This document shows positions 16,484 through 26,417 of a stretch of DNA of 64,000 nucleotides, piece after piece. Where the stretch lies: NCBI GenBank assembly GCA_964352625.1, contig CAYGSD010000003.1:1-64000 (forward strand). Direction: 5' to 3'. A model generated the notes under the pieces. The model was not told the DNA's origin, made no database searches, and was given only the letters and a program-made list of their open reading frames with translations. Made by a program: the position numbers and the translations under genes. The DNA is from JAAEPI01 sp964352625 (GTDB lineage: Bacteria > Bacteroidota > Bacteroidia > Cytophagales > Cyclobacteriaceae). How positions within the stretch are numbered: position 1 is the stretch's first letter; each line of letters opens with the position of its first letter.

Positions 16484-18289
16484 ATGCAAAAAATCCGAAA
16501 TATCGCCATTATCGCGCACGTTGACCATGGCAAAACCACACTCGTTGATAAGATCATTTACGCCAGTAAAATCTTCAGAGATAATGAAGAGCAAGTAGAC
16601 CTTCTACTTGATAGTAATGATCTTGAAAGAGAGCGAGGAATCACCATTCTTTCAAAGAACGTGAGTGTGATGTACAAAGACATCAAAATAAATATTATTG
16701 ATACTCCTGGTCACGCTGACTTTGGTGGAGAGGTGGAGCGTGTTTTGAAAATGGCAGATGGAGTTATTCTACTTGTGGATGCTTTCGAAGGGCCCATGCC
16801 ACAAACTAGATTTGTACTTGGCAAGGCGCTTGGGCTTGGCTTGAAGCCAATTGTGGTTGTAAACAAAGTGGACAAGGAAAATTGCCGCCCTGATGAGGTC
16901 CATGAGCAAGTATTTGATTTGATGTTTGCGCTAGATGCGACTGAAGATCAGCTAGATTTTACTACGCTTTATGGGTCGTCCAAGCATGGATGGATGAGCA
17001 CGGATTGGAAAAAGCCAACTACCGAAATCACTCCGCTATTGGACACGATCATTGCAGAGATTCCACCAGCACCGATAAAGGAGGGAGTTCCGGTTCTACA
17101 AATTACTTCACTTGATTATTCGTCTTTCGTTGGTCGAATTGCGATTGGTAGAGTGGCTCAAGGAACGCTTAAAGAGGGAGCTCAGCTTGGATTGAGTAAA
17201 AAAGACGGCTCTTTGAAAAAAGTGAAAATTAAGGAGCTTCACATTTTCGAAGGACTTGGCAAAAGACAAGTTCAGGAGGTAAGCTCTGGGGATATTTGTG
17301 CCGTTACGGGCATTGAAGGTTTCGATATTGGAGATACTCTGACTGACTTGAATGCTCCTGAAATCATGCCTCGTATTGCAATTGACGAGCCTACCATGAG
17401 TATGCTTTTCACGATAAACGATTCACCATTCTTTGGTAAGGAAGGGAAGTTTGTAACCTCTCGCCACTTGAGGGAGAGATTGATGAAGGAGACTGAAAAG
17501 AACCTTGCGCTGCGTGTGCAGGAGACAGATACCGAGGACAAGTTCATGGTTTACGGAAGGGGCGTTCTTCACTTGTCTGTTTTGATAGAAACTATGAGGA
17601 GAGAGGGGTATGAACTTCAGGTGGGTCAACCTCAGGTTTTATTCAAAGAAGAGAATGGTAAGAAAATGGAGCCTATCGAGCACCTGGTGGTAGATGTTCC
17701 TGAAGAATTTTCTGGAAAAGTGATCGAAATGGTTACCCAAAAGAAAGGTGACCTGACCATCATGGAGCCCAAGGGGGATCTTCAGCATTTGGAGTTCGAC
17801 ATTCCAGCAAGGGGTTTGATTGGATTAAGAAACAATATGCTCACAGCCACCTCGGGTGAGGCAATAATGACCCATAGATTCAAAGAATACCAACCCTTCA
17901 AAGGAGAAATCCCGGGGCGTATCAATGGCTCCTTGATTTCTATGGAAAATGGACCTGGAACCGCCTACTCAATAGACAAACTGCAAGACAGAGGTCGATT
18001 CTTCGTGGATCCAGGAGAGGAGCTATACACAGGTCAGGTAATTGGTGAAAATTCTAGAGACAATGATCTTGTAGTGAACATTCAAAAAGGCAAGAAACTC
18101 ACTAACATGAGAACCTCAGGATCAGATGCAGCCGTGAAGATTGCACCGAAGAGAAGATTCTCACTAGAGGAAGCATTGGAGTACATCCAAAAGGATGAGT
18201 ATTTGGAGGTGACGCCTGTGAATTATCGAATGAGAAAAATTCATCTTGACGAAAACGCTCGAAAACGAAACGCCAACGCGTCAGCCTAA
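16484..18289 (+). CDS. typA: Translational GTPase TypA/BipA
   Basis: A 601-residue ribosome-binding GTPase related to EF-G, involved in ribosome assembly and stress adaptation. The G domain shows G1 AHVDHGKTTL (12-21), the switch motif RERGITI, G3 DTPGHADFGGEV and G4 NKVDK. The TypA-specific C-terminal domain begins with RGLIGLRNNMLTATSGEA and GxAxxYSID-like segments. I chose the ATG at 16484 (MQKIRNIAI): the open frame extends to 16436, but those codons overlap the promoter. Confidence 0.95.
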   Translation: MQKIRNIAIIAHVDHGKTTLVDKIIYASKIFRDNEEQVDLLLDSNDLERERGITILSKNVSVMYKDIKINIIDTPGHADFGGEVERVLKMADGVILLVDAFEGPMPQTRFVLGKALGLGLKPIVVVNKVDKENCRPDEVHEQVFDLMFALDATEDQLDFTTLYGSSKHGWMSTDWKKPTTEITPLLDTIIAEIPPAPIKEGVPVLQITSLDYSSFVGRIAIGRVAQGTLKEGAQLGLSKKDGSLKKVKIKELHIFEGLGKRQVQEVSSGDICAVTGIEGFDIGDTLTDLNAPEIMPRIAIDEPTMSMLFTINDSPFFGKEGKFVTSRHLRERLMKETEKNLALRVQETDTEDKFMVYGRGVLHLSVLIETMRREGYELQVGQPQVLFKEENGKKMEPIEHLVVDVPEEFSGKVIEMVTQKKGDLTIMEPKGDLQHLEFDIPARGLIGLRNNMLTATSGEAIMTHRFKEYQPFKGEIPGRINGSLISMENGPGTAYSIDKLQDRGRFFVDPGEELYTGQVIGENSRDNDLVVNIQKGKKLTNMRTSGSDAAVKIAPKRRFSLEEALEYIQKDEYLEVTPVNYRMRKIHLDENARKRNANASA

Positions 18290-18380
18290 TAAGCCAGTTG
18301 ATTTGCTATTTGACCACTCGAATAATCGGGTAGACTAAAGCAAGCCTGTGTCTGTTTATTTGGAATACTAAAAAGTAGAA

Positions 18381-20231
18381 ATGAAAAACTTACTTACAAT
18401 TCTTGGCGTCTGCCTTGCTTCCAGTCTGGTGGCGCAGGATGCCTATCAAGTCACAATCGATCTTACTAAAGTGAAGGGAGATCAAGTGCCAGTCACCATC
18501 GAAGTGCCAAAAATCACGGAGGATTATGTGGAGTACCACATGGCTAAAATCGTTCCTGGTACTTACAGCATTTCGGATTTTGGCCGATTTGTGACGGACT
18601 TCCGAGCATTCGACAAAAAAGGGAACGAGCTGACAGTAGACCCAATGGGAACTGCCCGAAATATTTACGGTATTGCTGATGCCAAAAAGCTCAAAACGAT
18701 CACTTATAAAGTGCATGATACATTTGATGAAGCCCCAGGCTATTCTGATAATGTGGTCTTTGAGCCAGGAGGAACGAACATCGAAGAAAAGAGGGATGTT
18801 TTCGTGATGAACACATTTGGGTTTGTGGGCTACATCGATGGAATGAAATTCAATCCTTACGAAGTGTCGATTAAGCATAAGGAGAAAATTTATGGGGCAA
18901 CTTCATTGAAGAGAAAAAGCGCAACGGCAGATACGGATGTTTTTGTGGCGGATAATTTCAACTTTTTGGCTGATGCACCAATCATGTATTGTGTGCCGGA
19001 TACTGTCACTAAGGAAATTGCTGGGGCAAAGATCATAGTGTCTGTATACTCCCCAAATGGAAAAATGACTGCTACAGATGTAATGGACAACATCTATGAT
19101 TTGATGGTGGCACAGAGTAACTATCTAGGAGGTAAACTACCAGTAGATCGATACGCCTACCTTATTTATTTGATGGACTATAATTCCTTATCAGGAGCTA
19201 TGGGTGCATTGGAGCATTCGTATTCTTCCTTGTACACCCTGCCAGAAGGTGACCCTGATCAGCTTGCACAGACGGTGAGGGATGTTGCGGCGCATGAGTT
19301 TTTTCATATAGTCACACCTCTAAATATTCACTCAGAGGAGATTCATGATTTCAATTATATCGACCCGGAAATGTCTCAGCATTTGTGGTTATACGAAGGG
19401 GTGACAGAGTACAGTTCTATGCACGTTCAGGTAAAGTATGGCCTTTATGATCGGGAGACGTTTTTGGAGGAAGTGAAAGAAAAACTGCAGGTTGCGGAGC
19501 AGTTTCCTCCTAATGTTTCATTTACTGAAATGAGCGAGAGAATTCTAGAGCCGGAGTTTGAGCCGATGTATACAAATGTGTATTACAAAGGTGCGTTGAT
19601 TGGGATGTGCTTGGATCTTTACCTGATCAAATACTCAAATGGAGAAAAAGACCTGCAGTGGTTAATGCGTGAATTGTCTAAGGAATATGGCATGAGCAAG
19701 GCGTTCATGGACGAAGAGCTTTTCGATAAAATTGAAAGTTTGACTTATCCTGAGATTGGAGAATTCCTAAGAAACTATGTAAGCGGTGAAGATGCTCTGC
19801 CTATCGTGGAAGTGCTGAACTGGGCTGGAGTGGACTATGTGGAGGAGGAAATGATAACCCAAATATCACTAGGTAAGATTAACCTCAACTTGAATGAGGC
19901 TCAAGAAATTTATATTGCCAACACATCCCAAATGAATGAATTTGGTGAGGCAATGGGCTATTTGGAGGGTGATGTTTTGCTTGAGTTGAACGAACAAGAA
20001 ATAACACTTGCTACTATAAACGCCTTGTTTGATGCATTCGTAGCAGATACCAAAGAGGGTGACGATGTGACCATGAAAGTGCGCAGAAAGGTTGATGGTA
20101 AGCAAACGGAAGTGGTACTAAGTGCAAAAGCTATGGGAGTCGAAGTGGCTGATCGCCATGTGCTTTCTATGGCTGAGGAGATTTCGGAGGAACAAAAAAT
20201 GATTCGTGAGAAATGGCTTAGTGCCGAATAG
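18381..20231 (+). CDS. M61 family peptidase with PDZ domain
   Basis: A 616-residue exported metallopeptidase (signal peptide 1-19, ending VAQ). The zinc motif HEFFH lies at 305-309 with the third ligand glutamate in LYEGVTEY (about 339), as in glycyl aminopeptidases of family M61. The C-terminal 120 residues form a PDZ-like domain (MGYLEGDVLLELNEQEI). The likely role is periplasmic peptide trimming. It is a single gene ended by a terminator. Confidence 0.9.
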   Translation: MKNLLTILGVCLASSLVAQDAYQVTIDLTKVKGDQVPVTIEVPKITEDYVEYHMAKIVPGTYSISDFGRFVTDFRAFDKKGNELTVDPMGTARNIYGIADAKKLKTITYKVHDTFDEAPGYSDNVVFEPGGTNIEEKRDVFVMNTFGFVGYIDGMKFNPYEVSIKHKEKIYGATSLKRKSATADTDVFVADNFNFLADAPIMYCVPDTVTKEIAGAKIIVSVYSPNGKMTATDVMDNIYDLMVAQSNYLGGKLPVDRYAYLIYLMDYNSLSGAMGALEHSYSSLYTLPEGDPDQLAQTVRDVAAHEFFHIVTPLNIHSEEIHDFNYIDPEMSQHLWLYEGVTEYSSMHVQVKYGLYDRETFLEEVKEKLQVAEQFPPNVSFTEMSERILEPEFEPMYTNVYYKGALIGMCLDLYLIKYSNGEKDLQWLMRELSKEYGMSKAFMDEELFDKIESLTYPEIGEFLRNYVSGEDALPIVEVLNWAGVDYVEEEMITQISLGKINLNLNEAQEIYIANTSQMNEFGEAMGYLEGDVLLELNEQEITLATINALFDAFVADTKEGDDVTMKVRRKVDGKQTEVVLSAKAMGVEVADRHVLSMAEEISEEQKMIREKWLSAE

Positions 20232-20253
20232 AATAAAATAATTCAGTTAAAAA

Positions 20254-20279
20254 GGTCATCCATTTGGGTGACCTTTTTT
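20254..20279 (+). terminator. Rho-independent terminator after the M61 peptidase gene
   Basis: GGTCATCC (20254-20261) pairs with GGGTGACC (20266-20273), with one wobble, and is followed by six T residues. Confidence 0.75.
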
Positions 20280-20326
20280 GTTTGGAGACGTGCTATTCGA
20301 TTTATCTTCGTGTGAAAATCACACCA

Positions 20327-20842
20327 ATGAGGAGACCTATACTTTTTATCGACCGAGATGGTACAATCGTGCACGAGACTGACGATGAGAAAGTTGATAA
20401 AATAGAAAAGCTCAATTTCCTTCGAGAGGCATTCTACTACTTGCGGAAATTGCGCGATGAAACAAATTTCTTATTCGTGATGGTCACCAATCAGGATGGG
20501 CTTGGCTCAGCAGAGTTTCCTCACGAAGAATTCTGGCCAGTGCATGAATTCATCATGCGTACCCTAGAGTCAGAGGGTATCACCTTCGATGCGATACATA
20601 TCGATGAACATTGGCCAGCCGATAATCACCCCAACCGAAAGCCCGGAATTGGCATGCTCAAAGAGTATTTGACCGGCGAGCATGACATTGAAAATTCATA
20701 CGTGATCGGCGACAGAATCACTGACGTGGAGATGGCAAGAAATTTAGGATGCAAAGCCATTCACATCTTCCCGGCACCCATCACGGATGCCGAGCTGACG
20801 ACCGATTCATGGAAAGGAATCTATGAATTCCTAAAGTCTTAG
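20327..20842 (+). CDS. HisB N-terminal-like HAD phosphatase with altered zinc site
   Basis: A 171-residue HAD-superfamily phosphatase close in layout to the histidinol-phosphatase half of E. coli HisB. It has DRDGT (9-13) with the two catalytic aspartates, TNQDG (54-58), the RKP lysine (near 105) and YVIGDRITD (near 124-132). In HisB the loop with three Cys and one His binds zinc; here it reads DEHWPADNHPNRKP (93-106), so all three cysteines are gone. I chose the ATG at 20327: the frame runs to 20264 but would cross a terminator. No other his genes are near, so the substrate may differ. Confidence 0.8.
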   Translation: MRRPILFIDRDGTIVHETDDEKVDKIEKLNFLREAFYYLRKLRDETNFLFVMVTNQDGLGSAEFPHEEFWPVHEFIMRTLESEGITFDAIHIDEHWPADNHPNRKPGIGMLKEYLTGEHDIENSYVIGDRITDVEMARNLGCKAIHIFPAPITDAELTTDSWKGIYEFLKS

Positions 20843-21258
20843 ACTCTGCTCCAAGGAATTCCCATTATTAGGAGAAGGAGAGATATCGTGAAGAAGATTG
20901 CTTGAAATCTAAATTGCACAGGTGCATCGTCTGATTTCTTGGCAATTACTTTTCCAATGTGCGCTGCAGCAATGGCTAATACCATAAGCACAAGGTGTTC
21001 GATAGACCAGAAGCGTTCTTCAGGATTGTCCAGATTGAACGAAAATTTCATGGTGTATGGACTCCAGGCAAAGTAAAGGATGATTCCAAGAATAAACTGG
21101 ATGTCCATAAATCCAACAGTTGCGCTACCCAGAATCTTGTCGAATTTGGAGTATTTACCCCCACTAAAAAGTCCAATGAGTGACTTGACGACAATCAAAA
21201 CAACGCCGAGAAGAATTAGCCATCTGAGGCCAGAATGGGCATGAAATACGATATTCAT
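20839..21258 (-). CDS. Four-span membrane protein of unknown function
   Basis: A 139-residue integral membrane protein with about four hydrophobic helices (about 10-30, 46-65, 84-103 and 117-135). The first helix follows a His-rich start, HAHSGLRW, and another histidine pair lies near the third helix. This is typical of small Bacteroidota proteins often annotated as cytochrome-b-like, but haem binding is unproven. The stop overlaps the convergent phosphatase gene by 4 bases. Confidence 0.65.
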   Translation of the reverse strand: MNIVFHAHSGLRWLILLGVVLIVVKSLIGLFSGGKYSKFDKILGSATVGFMDIQFILGIILYFAWSPYTMKFSFNLDNPEERFWSIEHLVLMVLAIAAAHIGKVIAKKSDDAPVQFRFQAIFFTISLLLLIMGIPWSRV

Positions 21259-21306
21259 TTTTTATTGGCAATTTAATGTGACCAATCTTATTAGTTTCGA
21301 AATGCA

Positions 21307-21648
21307 ATGGCAAAGATCATAAAGATACCTTCTGCATATGTGATTGACTCCAAGGTTGTAGGTGTCTCCAAGGAAAATTCGAACGGTTTCTCAAGGCAGG
21401 AAATTATCAAGAAGGAAGTGGCCGAAGGTGACCTATTGAATTTGGAACTAGAGCCTCACAATGTGTTTGATCCTAAGGCCGTTAAGGTACTCTCCAAAAG
21501 CGGGAATCAAATTGGCTATCTCTCTCGTGAAACCGCCGAAAGAGTGCGCCCTGCCATTCTTAATGAAGTTTCGATAACCGTGAAAGCTAGTTGGGTAAGT
21601 GGAGAAAAAATGCTTGGAGTCGGGCTTAGGATCGAAATGGTCAATTAA
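21307..21648 (+). CDS. HIRAN-domain protein
   Basis: A 113-residue protein consisting of one HIRAN domain: VVGVSKENSNGFSRQEI, then LELEPHNVFDPKAVKVLSK and IGYLSRETAERV. HIRAN domains recognise damaged or stalled DNA ends when fused to helicases such as HLTF. Stand-alone versions in bacteria are uncharacterised. The stop overlaps the convergent ddl gene by 4 bases. Confidence 0.8.
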   Translation: MAKIIKIPSAYVIDSKVVGVSKENSNGFSRQEIIKKEVAEGDLLNLELEPHNVFDPKAVKVLSKSGNQIGYLSRETAERVRPAILNEVSITVKASWVSGEKMLGVGLRIEMVN

Positions 21649-22691
21649 AGCCGACTCTTTTTTAGACCTTTGATCCTCGCGTGTCTCTGCACTGCTAACT
21701 CCAAAAGCTGACTTATCAAATCCGAGTAGGAGAGACCTTCCTTCTCCCAAAGTTGCGGATACATACTAATACTCGTGAAGCCCGGAAGCGTATTGATTTC
21801 ATTGACATATATTTTTCCCTCATCTGTCAGGAACATATCCACTCTAGAAAGAATCTCGCAATTCAAAGCCTTGAAAGCAGTCAGAGCGGTTTTCTTCAAA
21901 CTAGTGATTTGTGTTTCAGTAAGATTTTTGGCTGGAATGTCCAATTGCGTTTGTGAGCTTTCACTATATTTTTCATCGAATGAATACTCTTCTTCCGCTT
22001 TCACTTCGCCGGGCATAGTCACTTGAAGATCATCCCTCAAGCCGAGCACAGCGCATTCTAACTCACGTCCATTGATCATTTCCTCAACAACGATCTTGGA
22101 GTCATACTGAAACGCATCCTTTAGAGCCTTTTCGAATTCATCTTCATTCGTGACTTTATGAACCCCCACAGATGAGCCCATGTTGGCGGGTTTCACAAAT
22201 ATTGGTAGTCCTAAGGCCGCTTTGATTTGTCTAAAATTCCCCTGACTGATGGAGGTAAGAACAACGCCTTTGGCAACATTGATCCCAGCGGCCGCCAGCT
22301 GAATTTTTGCAATATCCTTGTCCATCGCAATTGATGACCCAAGCACATCAGGCCCTACGTATGGCAAATCCAGTATCTGAAGAAGCCCTTGAATGGAACC
22401 ATCTTCACCATTCGGTCCGTGAAGAACCGGAAACACCACATCCGGTTGGATAGAAATGCTTGCATTAGAAATGGATCTGTTGGACGGATCAATGGATACG
22501 GGGTTTCCTCCTTCGATATATTGACCCTCAGGAATGGATTCAAAATGAAGCCACTGACCATCGTGATCAATTCCAATTATGCTAACGGCATACTTTGACG
22601 TATCTATAGCAGCTAGAACGTTACGAGCAGATCGAAGCGATATCTCATGCTCTGGAGATTTTCCGCCACAGAGGATAAGTACCTTGATCAC
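21645..22691 (-). CDS. ddl: D-alanine--D-alanine ligase
   Basis: A 348-residue ATP-grasp ligase making D-Ala-D-Ala for peptidoglycan. Marks include GGKSPEHEISLRSA (9-22), HGPNGEDGSIQGLL (near 90-103), the ATP-grasp core VKPANMGSSVGV and the C-terminal YVNEINTLPGFTSISMYP, which carries metal ligands and the omega-loop end. Its start overlaps the upstream membrane-anchored gene by 4 bases, so they are co-transcribed. Confidence 0.95.
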   Translation of the reverse strand: MIKVLILCGGKSPEHEISLRSARNVLAAIDTSKYAVSIIGIDHDGQWLHFESIPEGQYIEGGNPVSIDPSNRSISNASISIQPDVVFPVLHGPNGEDGSIQGLLQILDLPYVGPDVLGSSIAMDKDIAKIQLAAAGINVAKGVVLTSISQGNFRQIKAALGLPIFVKPANMGSSVGVHKVTNEDEFEKALKDAFQYDSKIVVEEMINGRELECAVLGLRDDLQVTMPGEVKAEEEYSFDEKYSESSQTQLDIPAKNLTETQITSLKKTALTAFKALNCEILSRVDMFLTDEGKIYVNEINTLPGFTSISMYPQLWEKEGLSYSDLISQLLELAVQRHARIKGLKKSRL

Positions 22692-23320
22692 TCTTTTGGT
22701 GTGTGGAGGTTATCACGTAGAAGCGAGTCCAATTCCAGAATGATCCGATCTAACCTATCTTCTATTTGTTTATCTGTCAGGTGCTTGTTATCAAGAATGT
22801 CATCTATTTCATCATAGATTCTTATCTCTGTTGCTTTCTTATCCCCTTCGGTATACTTGAGTGTATTCTTCAGGTGCATCATCCCATACTTCAGTGCGAC
22901 CATAGCATCATCTCGGTGTTCAGATTTCAACAATGCCTTGGTCACTTTTATTTCCGCTTCCGTCAGCGCATTTAGTGCTTCGGAGTAGGACGTATTTATG
23001 TCCTCAATAACTAAGGAGTCATGTTCCAATTCACGACGCACAATTTCCAAATCAGCAATGGACTCTTCCAATAGGGCCGTGCTTGCTGAGTCCAGATCTC
23101 GCTCTATGTTGCGGATATCAGAAATAGCATTTATCAAATGATCTAAACCTCGCTTGTAATCCTTGTCTTTGAAATATTTCCGTGAATTCCCAAAGTGAAG
23201 ATCGGGATCTACAGCATGCCCGGTCAAAGGAATTGGTTTTTGAGGGACGATGTACCTGATTGAGTACAGTAATCCGAAAACGACTATTAAAGCCAAAATA
23301 TACTTACCTGCATTACCCAT
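22688..23320 (-). CDS. Membrane-anchored helical protein of unknown function
   Basis: A 210-residue protein with one N-terminal transmembrane segment (about 6-25) and a mostly alpha-helical, charged periplasmic part likely to form coiled coils (about 50-200). I recognise no family. It is translationally coupled to ddl through a 4-base overlap, which suggests a cell-envelope role but does not prove one. Confidence 0.7.
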   Translation of the reverse strand: MGNAGKYILALIVVFGLLYSIRYIVPQKPIPLTGHAVDPDLHFGNSRKYFKDKDYKRGLDHLINAISDIRNIERDLDSASTALLEESIADLEIVRRELEHDSLVIEDINTSYSEALNALTEAEIKVTKALLKSEHRDDAMVALKYGMMHLKNTLKYTEGDKKATEIRIYDEIDDILDNKHLTDKQIEDRLDRIILELDSLLRDNLHTPKE

Positions 23321-23429
23321 AGCCTTGTTTTATTTTTAATACCCAACGAAGATAATTATTGTTACCAAATAGGGCTTATACTTCATCTATTTAAAACATT
23401 TCCACAAAAATCTATATCTTCCCTTATCT

Positions 23430-25244
23430 ATGAGGGGAGCTGTTTTTATACTGCTAATTGCTAGTCTTTTTGAAGGGTGGGCTCAGCAAAATAAGTCGGA
23501 AATTGAGACCATTGATCAAAGAGGATGGATTGAAGAGCTGTTGGTACTGAGCGAAGAAAATGTCTATGCGGCACCTGAAAAGGCTTTGAGCTATTCTGAA
23601 GAAGCCTTGAAGATAGCTGAGGTTCTGGAGGACGATCCACTCAGGGCCAAAAGTTTAAATAGAATCGGCGTTGCGTACTGGTCGCTTGGCAACCTAGATG
23701 CCTCTATGACTTTTCTCAATGAGTCCATGGTTCTAGCGGAGACCTTAGAGGATTCTGATTTGGCCGCACGGAATTTAGGAAATTTAGGAAATGTTTTTGG
23801 TTCGGCAGACATAAAGGCCTCATCCATAGAACTATATAAGAGTGCTTTAGCGATTTTCAAAAAGCGAGGTAATACCAATCGTGTGTTTGTTTTTAACAAC
23901 AATATTGGGAAAGCTTTCATGGATGGAAACGAGCTGGATTCTGCGACTAAATACTTTAATGAGGCCAATATTTTCTTGGTCGACCAGCCTACATCATACC
24001 GTCCTATTTTTTATTTCAACTTGGGTGAATTGGCCTTCAAAAAGAGGGATATTCAGACAGCTGATTCCCTCATGGATATATCTCTTAGAGAAGCGATCGA
24101 ACAAAATGATTTGCGAGCGATTTGCAGGAATAAACAGCTGAAGTCAGAAATATTTATGCTTAAGGAGCAGCCGGATGAAGCGCTTGCATTGGCGAAAGAA
24201 GCTTATGAGATAGCGTCAAAAACGAAAGTGAAGGATCTTATGATGATAACCACAAAGACCTTGTCCAAAGCCTATGCGGTGAATGATTCCTTTGAAGAGG
24301 CCTTTTCGTTTGCCAAACTTTCGGATCAGTATAAGGACAGCTTGCAGAATACCGTGGTAAAAAATCAACTTATGGTTTTTAAGAACCAACAAGAGCAACG
24401 GGAGTTAGAGTTCTTGAAAACCAAAACGACATTTGCTCAGCAGCGAACGGTATTATTTCAAACGGTCGTAGTTGGTCTTGTGCTTGTGTTGTTAATCGTT
24501 GGGCTGCTTTTCTTTTTGCTCTGGAAGAACAACAAAAAGCTGAACAACAAAAATGATGAGGTGGAGGAGTTGAGCGAATTCAAAACGAAGATGCTCGCAA
24601 TTGTCTCACATGATATCAGAGCCCCGGCTGCTGCATTGTATTCTACCATCTCTGTGATCGAAGAAAATACGCATGATACGGCACTCTTAAGTAGCGTGAT
24701 TCCCAAGATTAAGAAGAAGACCAAGGCTGCACTCGATCTTATGGATTCGCTGATTGTCTGGGCAAAATCTCCGGTAGAGGGTGTGACGGTGAACAAAAGA
24801 AATGTTCAGGTTCGACCCATAATCGATGAAATGATTGAGCATTTTTCTGAGGACTTGAATGAAAAGGACTTGACGTTGGAAATTGAAGTGGAAGATGACG
24901 AGTTTGTCATCACCGACCCCAATTTACTGCGTGTTATCGTTCGCAATTTTGTAAGTAATGCGATCAAATTCTCCTATGAAGGCGGGATCATCACTATTTT
25001 TTCCTTAATCATTTATGGCAAATACAAATTGATCGTGAAAGATGAGGGCATGGGGTTGAGCACGGAACAAATTGAGGTACTGTTCTCTGATGATCAGATC
25101 AAGACCAAAGGGACTAACGAGGAGGCAGGTAGTGGATTAGGCCTAAGAATTTGCAAGTCATTTGCGGAGATGTTGGATGGCGAGATCAATGTGCGAAGTG
25201 AGCAGGGGCAGGGAGCTGACTTTTCATTGGCCATACCAGTTTGA
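23430..25244 (+). CDS. TPR sensor histidine kinase
   Basis: A 604-residue sensor kinase. After a signal-like N-terminus (1-19) come about five TPR-type repeats (45-300), a coiled-coil stretch, one transmembrane helix (about 341-365) and a histidine kinase module: H box with H394 in VSHDIRAP, N box near 506-515, G1 DEGMG (538-542) and G2 GSGLGL (567-572). No response regulator gene is adjacent, so the partner is elsewhere. The 3' end overlaps the convergent glycosyltransferase gene by 21 bases. Confidence 0.88.
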   Translation: MRGAVFILLIASLFEGWAQQNKSEIETIDQRGWIEELLVLSEENVYAAPEKALSYSEEALKIAEVLEDDPLRAKSLNRIGVAYWSLGNLDASMTFLNESMVLAETLEDSDLAARNLGNLGNVFGSADIKASSIELYKSALAIFKKRGNTNRVFVFNNNIGKAFMDGNELDSATKYFNEANIFLVDQPTSYRPIFYFNLGELAFKKRDIQTADSLMDISLREAIEQNDLRAICRNKQLKSEIFMLKEQPDEALALAKEAYEIASKTKVKDLMMITTKTLSKAYAVNDSFEEAFSFAKLSDQYKDSLQNTVVKNQLMVFKNQQEQRELEFLKTKTTFAQQRTVLFQTVVVGLVLVLLIVGLLFFLLWKNNKKLNNKNDEVEELSEFKTKMLAIVSHDIRAPAAALYSTISVIEENTHDTALLSSVIPKIKKKTKAALDLMDSLIVWAKSPVEGVTVNKRNVQVRPIIDEMIEHFSEDLNEKDLTLEIEVEDDEFVITDPNLLRVIVRNFVSNAIKFSYEGGIITIFSLIIYGKYKLIVKDEGMGLSTEQIEVLFSDDQIKTKGTNEEAGSGLGLRICKSFAEMLDGEINVRSEQGQGADFSLAIPV

Positions 25245-26417
25245 TCGATTTTTGAAACGCATTTCTTCCAGCATTTCTAGGCGATTGGAATGACCATCAT
25301 CAATCATCTCTTGTTCAATCATCCAATCCAGTGCACTCGTAAGATTTACATTAGGATATGTTGTATCCCTCAAATGATGGACGAGTTTTAGGGTTTTGAA
25401 CCCATCGAACCACCGAAAGAACCTGCGTTTGAAGTCTTTCAAATCGGAACTTTCCTGAAGAATCCTATCAATGTTACTCTGGAATTGAATTAGGTCAAAG
25501 TGCTTTCTCACCTCGTCACTGATGGAAATTTCTTTCTGTCCATGCACCACGTCCAATTGATCAATAATCTGCTTCAATTCAACAAAAATCAACGGATTGT
25601 AGGTGAAGTAATCTTGCGCATCGATGTTTTTTGCCACGGCATGCCCCGTACCAAACGGCACCCGATCTGAGATTCGAGCGGACGGATACACGGTAGTGCT
25701 ATTGATTTCTCCAAACTTGCCATTTGGAATCACCTTATGTAAGAAATAGAAATCTTCTCCGGCCTTCCGAGTATTCATCCCACCTTCTTTTTCATACCTT
25801 TCCGACTTTACGATGATACACGACCCCAATGTTTGAAAAGCGTTGGTGAATCCAGCCCACCTCAATGCATCAATGTAGTACCTTAAATGAATCTCATAGT
25901 CTATAATCGTTGTGGTGTTTTGAGTCAGATCGTGCTCATAATGAACCACACCACATTCAAACGGGCCTTTGAAAAATTCCTTAATCACACTTAAATAATT
26001 CGCCTCGCATGAACAGTCAGCATCATAGCACGCAATTATTCCGTCTTTTTGGAGATGCCTGAAAACACGTACAGCCTCATCCATCCCTATTTTTCTGGCC
26101 AACCCAACTCCAGCCTTTTTCTTGGGAAGTTGGAGGTATGCGATTTTAAGGTCGTATTTTAGATTTAGAGTTTTAGCAGAAGCTATCGTCCTTTGGTTTT
26201 GACTTCTGATGGATTCATTCTCAACTTCTGATTCATTTACAACCAGAATCACAAGAATATTATCGGTTGCTTGGCAATTATTTAGACTTAGCAGTGCAGT
26301 CTCAATGTCCGGCTCATTATAGCATGGAATAACAACGATCAGCTCTAAGTCTTGCGGAGGCATGAAGTCAGGAAATAGAACTTCAGGCCAAGCGTATCGA
26401 TCTAAGTAAAGACTCAT
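25224..26417 (-). CDS. Family 2 glycosyltransferase
   Basis: A 397-residue cytoplasmic GT-A fold transferase. The start of the domain is LIVVIPCYNEPDIETALLSL (near 26-45), and a metal-binding acidic motif, YDADCSCE, follows near 130-137. There are no transmembrane helices. The sugar donor and acceptor are unknown. The ATG directly abuts the stop of pdxH, so the two genes are co-transcribed although their functions do not obviously relate. Confidence 0.8.
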   Translation of the reverse strand: MSLYLDRYAWPEVLFPDFMPPQDLELIVVIPCYNEPDIETALLSLNNCQATDNILVILVVNESEVENESIRSQNQRTIASAKTLNLKYDLKIAYLQLPKKKAGVGLARKIGMDEAVRVFRHLQKDGIIACYDADCSCEANYLSVIKEFFKGPFECGVVHYEHDLTQNTTTIIDYEIHLRYYIDALRWAGFTNAFQTLGSCIIVKSERYEKEGGMNTRKAGEDFYFLHKVIPNGKFGEINSTTVYPSARISDRVPFGTGHAVAKNIDAQDYFTYNPLIFVELKQIIDQLDVVHGQKEISISDEVRKHFDLIQFQSNIDRILQESSDLKDFKRRFFRWFDGFKTLKLVHHLRDTTYPNVNLTSALDWMIEQEMIDDGHSNRLEMLEEMRFKNRSNWYGQ

